Source of the DNA: Fimbriiglobus sp.
GTDB lineage: Bacteria; Planctomycetota; Planctomycetia; Gemmatales; Gemmataceae
Assembly (NCBI GenBank): GCA_025352585.1
Contig: JANXTD010000016.1
Coordinates: 1 to 10,860, forward strand
Length of the DNA: 10,860 nucleotides
Direction of reading: 5' to 3'
Part shown: positions 1 to 5,700 of the stretch, one piece after another
Numbering within the stretch: the stretch's first letter is position 1
How the letters are laid out: each line of letters starts with the position of its first letter
Made by a program: the position numbers and the translations under genes
The notes under the pieces: generated by a model
What the model was told of the DNA's origin: nothing
Seen by the model: only the letters and a program-made list of their open reading frames with translations
The model's database searches: none

Positions 1-4
1 GTCT

Positions 5-30
5 TCTCCGCGGCTCTGCGTCTCCGCGGC
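5..30 (-). repeat. 10-bp direct repeat with self-complementary core downstream of rpsT
   Basis: TCTCCGCGGC occurs twice, at 5-14 and 21-30. Each copy contains the self-complementary CCGCGG (8-13 and 24-29), so the two can pair as a six-base-pair stem with a ten-base loop. It starts about 19 bases after the rpsT stop. It could be a terminator-like stem or part of a larger dispersed G/C-rich repeat cut by the window edge. No U tract is visible before the sequence ends. Confidence 0.35.
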
Positions 31-48
31 AAAATTTCTTCTCGTAGG

Positions 49-396
49 TTACGCCGTCGGGGCGTCGACTTTGACCTTCTTGCTGCCGGGCTTCTTCGTC
101 GCGGCGAGCTTGGCCTTGGCGGCCTCGGGGTTCGCCTTCAGCGCGTTGAGCTTCAACGCCATCTTCGACTTCAGCCGCGCGGCCTTGTTCGGGTGGATGA
201 CCCCACGCGCCGCGGCCTTGTCGAGCTTCTTGATCGTCATCAGCGACTCGGTCGCGGCCAGCGCCGGCTCGGCGGCCTTCAGGGCGTCGGTGAACTTGCG
301 GGTTTGCAGCTTGATCGCCTTGGCGGTCACGCGGTTGCGGACGCGGCGGGTTTCGCTGGAGCGGAGGCGCTTCCAGGCGGACTTCGTGTGCGGCAT
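49..396 (-). CDS. rpsT: 30S ribosomal protein S20
   Basis: This is S20, a primary-binding 16S rRNA protein of the small subunit (115 aa). The N-terminus, MPHTKSAWKRLRSSE, matches the family hallmark of MP-x-x-KSA-x-KR. The second hallmark, a DKAAARGVIHPNKAARLKS stretch at about residues 59-77, is intact. Bacterial S20 is usually about 85-95 aa. The extra length is a Lys/Ala/Pro tail after about residue 92, which is probably disordered and rRNA-facing (inference). The ATG is preceded by AGGAAG three bases upstream. The gene begins 32 bp after the tsf stop on the same strand, so it is probably the third gene of the rpsB-tsf operon. rpsT is commonly found away from rpsB-tsf, so this linkage is unusual. 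The family assignment is secure. Confidence 0.97.
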   Translation of the reverse strand: MPHTKSAWKRLRSSETRRVRNRVTAKAIKLQTRKFTDALKAAEPALAATESLMTIKKLDKAAARGVIHPNKAARLKSKMALKLNALKANPEAAKAKLAATKKPGSKKVKVDAPTA

Positions 397-428
397 GGTC
401 TTCCTAAAAGGTGGGTACGTACAGTGTA

Positions 429-1283
429 TTAAACGGCGACGGTGCCGACTTTGTAGCGGGTGAACCCGGCGGCCGTGAGTCCCATCTTTGAGAGCACCTG
501 GCCGACGGTCTGGCCGGGGTACTTCGCGGCGTTGGCCATCGGCTGCTCGGTCAGGCAGATCTCGGCGAGCCAGGTCCGCACCTTGCCCTCGGCGATCTTC
601 TCGAAGATGTTCGCCGGCTTGCCGACGTGCTTCGGGTCCTCGGCGATCTGCTTCTTGAGGAACTCCGTCTCCTTGGCGACGGCGTCGGCCGGCACCTCGG
701 CGGGGTTCAAGTACTGCGGGTTCATCGCGGCGATGTGGGCCGCCACGTCGCGCAGCGCCTCGGCGTTGCCGCCGGTGCCGGTGCAGTGCAACAGCGCGCC
801 GGTCATTCCGTCGTGGTGGACGTACTCGCCGAACACACCGCCGGTGTAGCGCTTGAACTGGTGGACCACCATCTTCTCGCGGATCAGCCCGACGACTTCC
901 TCGACGCGCGTCTTGACGGTGCCCTCGCCGACCGGTTGGGCCATCAGGGCGTCCACAGTGGCGGGGTTGTGGGCCGCGACGTGGTGCGCGAGATCAGCGA
1001 CGAGCTTGATGAACTGGTCCGACTTGGCGCTCGGGGCCGACTCGCAGCGCATCTCGAGAATCGCGGCCTCGGCCTTGACGGCGTCGATGAAAATACCGAC
1101 GCGGCCCTCGGCGGTCTCGTTGCCCTCGCGCTTGACGGCCGCCTTGGCGAACCAACTGCGCAACAGCAGAATCGCCGCCGGCATGTCGCCGCCGGCCTCA
1201 GTGAGGGCCTTCTTGCACTCCATCAGCGGCAGGTCGGTCTTCTTGCGCAGCTCGTTAACGGCGGCGGCGGTAATCGTGCTCAT
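429..1283 (-). CDS. tsf: Translation elongation factor Ts (EF-Ts)
   Basis: EF-Ts is the nucleotide exchange factor that releases GDP from EF-Tu in the cytoplasm. The protein is 284 aa, normal for the family. An N-terminal UBA-like domain (about 5-45) contains the MECKKALTEAGGD motif in place of the usual MDCKKAL. The core dimerisation domains follow (about 58-280), including EGRVGIFID, GEYVHHDGMTG, HIAAMNPQYL and a C-terminal TVGQVLSKMG-x-x-x-x-GFTRYKVG block. The odd point is the segment after Cys80. Most bacteria have T-D-F-V there, with the Asp and Phe that contact EF-Tu; this protein has S82-A-P-S85. The ATG at 1283 is preceded by a GA-rich AGAAGAGG that sits rather close to it. The gene lies 100 bp downstream of rpsB, in the conserved rpsB-tsf order. 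Identity is certain; the consequence of the motif change is unknown. Confidence 0.97.
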   Translation of the reverse strand: MSTITAAAVNELRKKTDLPLMECKKALTEAGGDMPAAILLLRSWFAKAAVKREGNETAEGRVGIFIDAVKAEAAILEMRCESAPSAKSDQFIKLVADLAHHVAAHNPATVDALMAQPVGEGTVKTRVEEVVGLIREKMVVHQFKRYTGGVFGEYVHHDGMTGALLHCTGTGGNAEALRDVAAHIAAMNPQYLNPAEVPADAVAKETEFLKKQIAEDPKHVGKPANIFEKIAEGKVRTWLAEICLTEQPMANAAKYPGQTVGQVLSKMGLTAAGFTRYKVGTVAV

Positions 1284-1328
1284 GGCCTCTTCTCACGTGT
1301 CGGAACAGGGGGAGTCTGAACGGCGACG

Positions 1329-1354
1329 CCCGCGGCCAGGGGTCTGGCCGCGGG
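1329..1354 (-). other. Perfect 10-bp hairpin between rpsB and tsf
   Basis: A perfect inverted repeat, CCCGCGGCCA and TGGCCGCGGG, is separated by a six-base loop in the 100-bp rpsB-tsf spacer. It lies 29 bases after the rpsB stop. No run of U follows on the minus strand, so it is not a typical intrinsic terminator. It could be a partial terminator, an RNase processing or stabilising stem that sets rpsB:tsf stoichiometry, or a protein-binding site (inference). A short palindrome, ACAGCGCTGT, also lies in this spacer at 1372-1381. Confidence 0.6.
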
Positions 1355-1383
1355 GTCACGGGTGTCACATCACAGCGCTGTCC

Positions 1384-2358
1384 CTAAACGACGGCGGGGT
1401 CGGCCACGGGGTTCGCGGCCGCTTTTGTGGGGGCCGGTTCGGGCACCTCGCCGTTGGCGATCGCCTCCTTGAGCCGCTGCGCCGCGTCCTGGGCGGCCTG
1501 CGCGGCGGCCGGCATGCTCGGCCGGGTCGAGGCCGGGGGCGTGCGCGGCTTGACCTGCGACTTCTGCTCCGGCGGGAGCGACGCCACGCCTTCGAGGACC
1601 GCGTCGGACAGCTTGCCGAGTAGCACTTCGATGGAGCGGATGCTGTCGTCGTTGCCGGGGATCGGCAAGTCGACATCGTCCGGGTCGCTGTCGGTGTCGA
1701 TGATCGCGACCGTCGTCACGCCCATGCGGCGGGCTTCCTTGATCGCGATGTGCTCGCGCTTCGGGTCCACGATCACCAGTGCGTCCGGCAGGCGGTTCAT
1801 GTCCCGGATGCCCTGCAAGTTGCGGCGAATCTTGATCAGTTCGCGGTTCAGCGACGACACTTCCTTCTTCGACTTCACGAAGCGGATCGGGGCCGTCTCG
1901 GGGGCCTTCGCCAGGTCGAGTTTGCCGGCGTCGGACATCATCGAGTGGATGTACGTCTGCATGTCGTAGCGGGCCGGGTTGTCGCCTTCGCTGAGCCACT
2001 TGGCTTCGAGTTCGCGCAGGCGGTTGAGCCGCGAACGGATCGTCTTGAAGTTGGTGAGGGTCCCGCCCAGCCAGCGCTCAGAGACGTAGGGCATGCCGGC
2101 GCGGCAGGCCTCACGCTCGACGATTTCCTTGGCCTGGCGCTTGGTGCCGACGTACAGGACGAGTTGGCCGCGGCTAACGACTTGGGTCAGGTAGCGGTAC
2201 GACCGCAGCAGGCCGCGGACGGTTTCGCGCAGGTCGATGATGTGGATGAGGTTGCGTTTGCCGTAGATGTACGGCCGCATTTTCGGGTTCCAGCGGCTGG
2301 CGCGGTGGCCGTAGTGGACGCCGGCGTCGAGGAGGTTTTTCACGTCAACGAGTGCCAA
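1384..2358 (-). CDS. rpsB: 30S ribosomal protein S2, long form, TTG start
   Basis: S2 binds late in 30S assembly at the back of the small subunit. I place the start at the TTG at 2358, giving [19 protein letters not shown], the standard S2 N-terminus. AAGGAG lies six bases upstream (2365-2370). An ATG at 2412 would add 18 residues without family similarity. The protein is 324 aa, against about 240-260 in most bacteria. Conserved blocks are [10 protein letters not shown] (24-33), LYVGTKRQA (68-76), [17 protein letters not shown] (94-110), [10 protein letters not shown] (190-199), [12 protein letters not shown] (202-213) and the [11 protein letters not shown] block (233-243). There are two enlargements: about 35 extra residues near 121-157, and an Ala/Pro-rich tail from about 258 to 324 with one predicted helix (about 284-302). 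It is the first gene of the rpsB-tsf-rpsT cluster. Confidence 0.96.
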   Translation of the reverse strand: MALVDVKNLLDAGVHYGHRASRWNPKMRPYIYGKRNLIHIIDLRETVRGLLRSYRYLTQVVSRGQLVLYVGTKRQAKEIVEREACRAGMPYVSERWLGGTLTNFKTIRSRLNRLRELEAKWLSEGDNPARYDMQTYIHSMMSDAGKLDLAKAPETAPIRFVKSKKEVSSLNRELIKIRRNLQGIRDMNRLPDALVIVDPKREHIAIKEARRMGVTTVAIIDTDSDPDDVDLPIPGNDDSIRSIEVLLGKLSDAVLEGVASLPPEQKSQVKPRTPPASTRPSMPAAAQAAQDAAQRLKEAIANGEVPEPAPTKAAANPVADPAVV

Positions 2359-2364
2359 AAGAGA

Positions 2365-2370
2365 CTCCTT
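2365..2370 (-). promoter_or_regulatory. Shine-Dalgarno site fixing the rpsB TTG start
   Basis: On the minus strand AAGGAG is followed by six bases and then TTG. No comparable site precedes the upstream ATG at 2412. Together with the S2 alignment this supports a TTG start. Confidence 0.8.
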
Positions 2371-2480
2371 TGCTCGGGGCGTGCGGGTTTGGGTTTCGGC
2401 GTTCAAGCACACCGACCGCGGCCGACGAGGTCAATCAACAGACGGACGCCCCCAACACGATTTCCGGGGCGGAAGCTACC

Positions 2481-2509
2481 ATCATACCGCCCCCGCCGAT
2501 TTCGTACAA
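2481..2509 (-). promoter_or_regulatory. Candidate sigma70-type promoter of the rpsB-tsf-rpsT operon
   Basis: On the minus strand a TATGAT hexamer (2481-2486, one mismatch from TATAAT) lies exactly 17 bases downstream of TTGTAC (2504-2509, keeping only the TTG half of the -35 consensus). It sits in the 239-bp spacer between the DUF1501 stop and rpsB. It would start transcription near 2474, leaving a leader of about 115 nt before the TTG. The A/T-rich hexamer stands out in very G/C-rich surroundings. Spacing and position fit; start-site data would be needed to confirm it. Confidence 0.5.
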
Positions 2510-2597
2510 GCGTGCCAGAATCGGAAATGCCGCCGCCACCTCGCCCCCCGACTTCCGCCGGCCGCGGATCGACGACGTCACCGGCACTTCGCCCGTC

Positions 2598-4028
2598 CTA
2601 CGCCAGCACGCCCGTGACCACCTTGCCGTGGACGTCGGTCAGGCGGTAGTCGCGGCCCTGGAAGCGGGTCGTCAGTTGCGTGTGGTCGAAGCCGAGTTGC
2701 TGCAAGATTGTCGCCTGCAAGTCGTGGACGTGGACGGGGTTCTCGGTCGTCGTGAAGCCGAGGTCGTCGGTCGCCCCGTAGTGGAACCCCCGCTTGATGC
2801 CGGCCCCGGCCAGCCAGACGCAGAAGCCGTCGGGGTAGTGGTCGCGGCCCAGGACACTGCCGCCGGCGGTGCGGCCCTCGCGGAACGGCGTCCGACCGAA
2901 CTCGCCGCTCCAGACGATCAGCGTGTCGTCGAACAGTCCGAGCCGCTTCAAGTCCTTGATGAGCGCCGCGACCGGCTTGTCCATCGTCGCGCACTTCGTG
3001 GTGAGGCCGCCGCGAATGTCTTCGTTGGGGTTGGTGCCGTGGAAGTCCCAGCCCCAGTCGAAGAGCTGCACGAACCGCACGCCCTTCTCGACGAGCCGCC
3101 GCGCCAGCAGGCAGTTGTTGGCGAAGCTCGCGCCGCCGGGTTGCGCCCCGTAGGCCTCGAGCGTCTGCTTCGTCTCGCGGTTGATGTCCATGACCTCGGG
3201 GACCGAAGTCTGCATCCGGAAGGCGAGTTCGTACTGCGCGATGCGGGTCGCGGTTTCCGGGTGGCCGAGTTCCCCGGCCTGCACCGCGTTCAGGTCGTTG
3301 ATGGCGTCGATGGTGTCCCGCCGCAGGTCGCGAGGCAGGCCCGGCGGGTCCGAGACGTACAGCACCGGGTCGCCCTTCGACCGGCACTGCACCCCCTGAT
3401 GCACGCTCGGGAGGAACCCACTCGACCAGCAGTTGGCCCCGCCGGACGGTTGGACGCCGCTGCTAATGAGCACGACGAAACCGGGGAGGTTCTGGCTCTC
3501 CGACCCGAGTCCGTAGGTGACCCACGACCCCATCCCCGGCCGGCCCTGCCGCGGGCTGCCGGTGAACAGCAACAGTTCGGCGGGGGCGTGGTTGAACTCG
3601 TCGGTCTTCATCGACTGGATCACGGTCAAGTCGCCCGCGACCTCGTGCAGCTTCGGGATGGCGTCGGACATCCAGACGCCGCCGGGTCCGTACTGCTTGA
3701 ACGTCCGCGGCGTGCCGAGCAACTTCGGGACGCCCGACGTGAAGGCGAACCGCTTGCCCTTCAGCAGCGACTCCGGCACGTCCTGCCCGGTACGCTTCAC
3801 TAACTCGGGCTTGTAACTGAAGAGGTCGAGGTGCGGCGGCGACCCGGACATGTGCAGGTAAATGACCCGCTTCGCCTTGGCCGGCAGCGGCGGCTTCTTG
3901 GGCGCGAGCGGGTCGGCCGGCGGGGCGGCGCGGCCGGCCATCGTCGAGAGGGCCAGCGCCCCGAGGCCGAGCGACCCGGCCCCGAGGAAGTGACGCCGCG
4001 TGCGTTGCTGGAGGGAAAGCGGCTTCAT
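2598..4028 (-). CDS. Tat-exported DUF1501 family protein
   Basis: This 476-aa protein belongs to DUF1501 (Pfam PF07394), an alkaline-phosphatase/sulfatase-fold family expanded in Planctomycetes; the reaction is not established. The N-terminus has a twin-arginine signal, T-R-R-H-F-L at residues 10-15, then a hydrophobic stretch to about 31 and an Ala-rich cleavage zone near AGRAAPP. Export by Tat to the periplasm is therefore likely. Family motifs follow: HMSGSPPHLDLF near 60, WSGEFGRTP ending at 381, GRDH at 394-397, GATDD at 417-421, and the C-terminal DLQATILQQLG and FQGRDYRLTDVHG blocks. The ATG at 4028 has GGAG seven bases upstream. The frame stays open further upstream but without DUF1501 similarity. 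Planctomycete DUF1501 genes often pair with a DUF1549/DUF1553 cytochrome-type gene; none is adjacent here. Length is normal. Confidence 0.93.
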   Translation of the reverse strand: MKPLSLQQRTRRHFLGAGSLGLGALALSTMAGRAAPPADPLAPKKPPLPAKAKRVIYLHMSGSPPHLDLFSYKPELVKRTGQDVPESLLKGKRFAFTSGVPKLLGTPRTFKQYGPGGVWMSDAIPKLHEVAGDLTVIQSMKTDEFNHAPAELLLFTGSPRQGRPGMGSWVTYGLGSESQNLPGFVVLISSGVQPSGGANCWSSGFLPSVHQGVQCRSKGDPVLYVSDPPGLPRDLRRDTIDAINDLNAVQAGELGHPETATRIAQYELAFRMQTSVPEVMDINRETKQTLEAYGAQPGGASFANNCLLARRLVEKGVRFVQLFDWGWDFHGTNPNEDIRGGLTTKCATMDKPVAALIKDLKRLGLFDDTLIVWSGEFGRTPFREGRTAGGSVLGRDHYPDGFCVWLAGAGIKRGFHYGATDDLGFTTTENPVHVHDLQATILQQLGFDHTQLTTRFQGRDYRLTDVHGKVVTGVLA

Positions 4029-4278
4029 TAGGCGGCTCCGTATAGGTTGCGTTCCCGGTCCCGACGTGATCTCATCATACTGCGTCCGGCGAGCCGGAAG
4101 CGGACGGGCGTGGGGAAAAATCGTGGGGCCGCGGAACCGCTCCAACCCCGGTTGCTCGGCCGCGGTCGCAGCCTGGCGGTACGGCGTCACGGCCTGCGCT
4201 TTTCCCCGAACGACGACTGGCTTTACCGTGATGCACGGCGACGGATTGTGCCGATTGCAACGGTGGGAGGCGACGCCG
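4029..4278. other. Divergent intergenic region between the DUF1501 and outer-membrane channel genes
   Basis: This 250-bp spacer must carry the start signals for both divergent genes. Besides the candidate minus-strand -10, it holds GGCCGCGG twice (4127-4134 and 4158-4165). These flank a small inverted repeat, AACCG at 4135-4139 and CGGTT at 4149-4153, so the segment 4127-4165 could fold as an interrupted stem or serve as an operator. I see no convincing plus-strand -10/-35 pair and no recognisable CueR/CusR-type box. Both flanking reading frames stay open through this spacer but lack family similarity there. Confidence 0.4.
4074..4079 (-). promoter_or_regulatory. Candidate -10 element of the DUF1501 gene
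   Basis: TATGAT on the minus strand lies 45 bases upstream of the DUF1501 ATG. It has the same GTATGATG context as the candidate rpsB promoter. The region about 17 bases further upstream is G/C-rich (around CTTCCG) and shows no good -35, so support is weak. Confidence 0.3.
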
Positions 4279-5700
4279 ATGCTAGGTTTTCGAGTGGGGG
4301 CAATCCGGAAAGTCGCGCCGCGGTCGCTCCTGGGCCTCGGCATTCTCGCGATGTCAGCGGGGTGCGCGACGCCGCGCGTCGAGTCCCCGGTCGCCACGGC
4401 CGCCCCTCGCCCGCGGGCTGCTGACGAAACCGACCGGCGCGGCATTCCGCCCGTCGTGCAGGCCTCCCACTCGACGCCCGCCCGCCCAGCTGGGCGCGAC
4501 CTCACGGCGGCGACGTTGACCGCCGACGACCTCGTCGCCCTAGTGCTCGAACGCAACCCGACGCTCGAGCAGATGGCGGCCTCGGCGGCGGCGGCGGCCG
4601 CGCGGTACCCGCAAGTCGTCTCGCTCGACGACCCGGTGGTCGCCTTCCAGACGTCCCCCCTCTCGGTCGGGTCGCCGAACGCCGACTACGCGGCCCGCGT
4701 GGAGTTGTCGCAGAAGGTTCCGCTCTACGGGAAGCGCGACCTACGCGGGCAGGCGGCCCTCGCGGAGGCGCGGGCGGTCGCACAAGACATCGACGACGCG
4801 CGGCTGCAACTCGTCGAGGCGGCGAACGCGGCCCTGGCCGACTACGCCCTGGCCGAGCAGTCGCTGGGCGTGGCCGCGGAGAGTACCAAACTGCTCCGCG
4901 ACTTCCGCCAGAACGCGGAGACGCGCTACAAGAACGGGCTGGCCCCGCAGCAGGACATGCTCCAACTGGACGTCGAGGCGGTCCGGCTCGAGGAGCGGGC
5001 GGTGTCCCTGCGGCGGGCGCGGCAAGTCGCCCGCGCGCGGATCAACACGCTGGCCCACCTCCCGGCCGACGGCCCGCTCCCGCCGCCGGCCGAACTCCGC
5101 GCCGCGGCCCCGCTCCCGGACGCGGCCGAACTGCGCGGGCGGGCCGTGGCGAGCCGCCCCGACATCCTTGCGCTCGCCGACCGCCTGGCGGCCGAGCAGG
5201 CGGCCCTCGGCCTCGCCCACCGCGAGTACAAGCCGGACGTCGAGTTGTTGACCGCCTACGACGGCTACTGGCAGGGCGTCGGCGGGCGGCCGCTCCAGTG
5301 GCAGGTCGGGGCGCGGGTCAACCTGCCGATCCGCACCGGCCGGCGCGACGCGGCGGTCGCCGAGGCCCAGGCCAAGGTCGCCGCGCGGCGGGCCGAGTTG
5401 GCCCGACTGACCGACCGCGTCGGCTTCCAGGTGGAGGAGGCGTACGAGCAGGCGCGCGAGAGCGAGCAAGTCGTGACGCTCTACGAAGCCAAGGGCGTGC
5501 CCGCGGCCGAAGCGAACGTCAAGGAGGGCCAGGCGGCGTACGTCAGCGGCAAGGTGCCGCTGCTGTCGCTCGTCGAGGCCCAGCGTAACCTCATCGCCGT
5601 CCGCGACCGGCTGAACGAGGCGCGGGCGGAGGCGTTCCGCCGCCGCGCGACCCTCGACCGCGTCGTCGGGGTGCCGACGGCTAGCCGGCCGGGACGCTGA
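4279..5700 (+). CDS. TolC/CusC-type outer-membrane efflux lipoprotein
   Basis: This is the outer-membrane channel subunit of a tripartite efflux pump (473 aa, normal length). The start is the ATG at 4279, with GGGAGG eight bases upstream. The N-terminus is a lipoprotein signal: positive residues, a hydrophobic run (about 16-25), then SAGC with Cys29 as the lipidated residue. The -3 position is Ser rather than Leu, which is allowed but not the most common. A Pro/Ala-rich linker (30-75) precedes two outer-membrane efflux repeats (PF02321) at about 80-260 and 283-465. Typical features are the DDP-x-V-x-F and SQKVPLYGKRD blocks (117-154), RYKNGLAPQQDMLQLD (216-231), VNLPI (347-351), and YVSGKVPLLSLVEAQRNL (421-438). 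Long coiled-coil helices lie between. Its 3' end overlaps the convergent cusA gene by 20 bp. Context indicates it is the CusC partner, transcribed separately from cusBA. Confidence 0.92.
   Translation: MLGFRVGAIRKVAPRSLLGLGILAMSAGCATPRVESPVATAAPRPRAADETDRRGIPPVVQASHSTPARPAGRDLTAATLTADDLVALVLERNPTLEQMAASAAAAAARYPQVVSLDDPVVAFQTSPLSVGSPNADYAARVELSQKVPLYGKRDLRGQAALAEARAVAQDIDDARLQLVEAANAALADYALAEQSLGVAAESTKLLRDFRQNAETRYKNGLAPQQDMLQLDVEAVRLEERAVSLRRARQVARARINTLAHLPADGPLPPPAELRAAAPLPDAAELRGRAVASRPDILALADRLAAEQAALGLAHREYKPDVELLTAYDGYWQGVGGRPLQWQVGARVNLPIRTGRRDAAVAEAQAKVAARRAELARLTDRVGFQVEEAYEQARESEQVVTLYEAKGVPAAEANVKEGQAAYVSGKVPLLSLVEAQRNLIAVRDRLNEARAEAFRRRATLDRVVGVPTASRPGR

Noticed and set aside
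2501..2518. Sigma54-like TGGCACG on the minus strand upstream of rpsB
   Set aside because: The -24 half looks right, but the -12 half reads TACG instead of TTGC, and a core ribosomal operon is an unlikely sigma54 target.
2352..3803. 483-codon open frame on the plus strand
   Set aside because: It lies antisense to rpsB and the well-supported DUF1501 gene, has no recognisable motif, and has the Arg/Val/Asp-rich composition expected of a shadow frame in G/C-rich DNA.
4000..4278. N-terminal extension of the outer-membrane channel frame
   Set aside because: It would bury the lipoprotein signal and overlap the divergent DUF1501 gene; the ATG at 4279 has a good Shine-Dalgarno site.
4029..4556. N-terminal extension of the DUF1501 frame
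   Set aside because: It would bury the Tat signal 176 residues inside the protein and overlap the outer-membrane channel gene.
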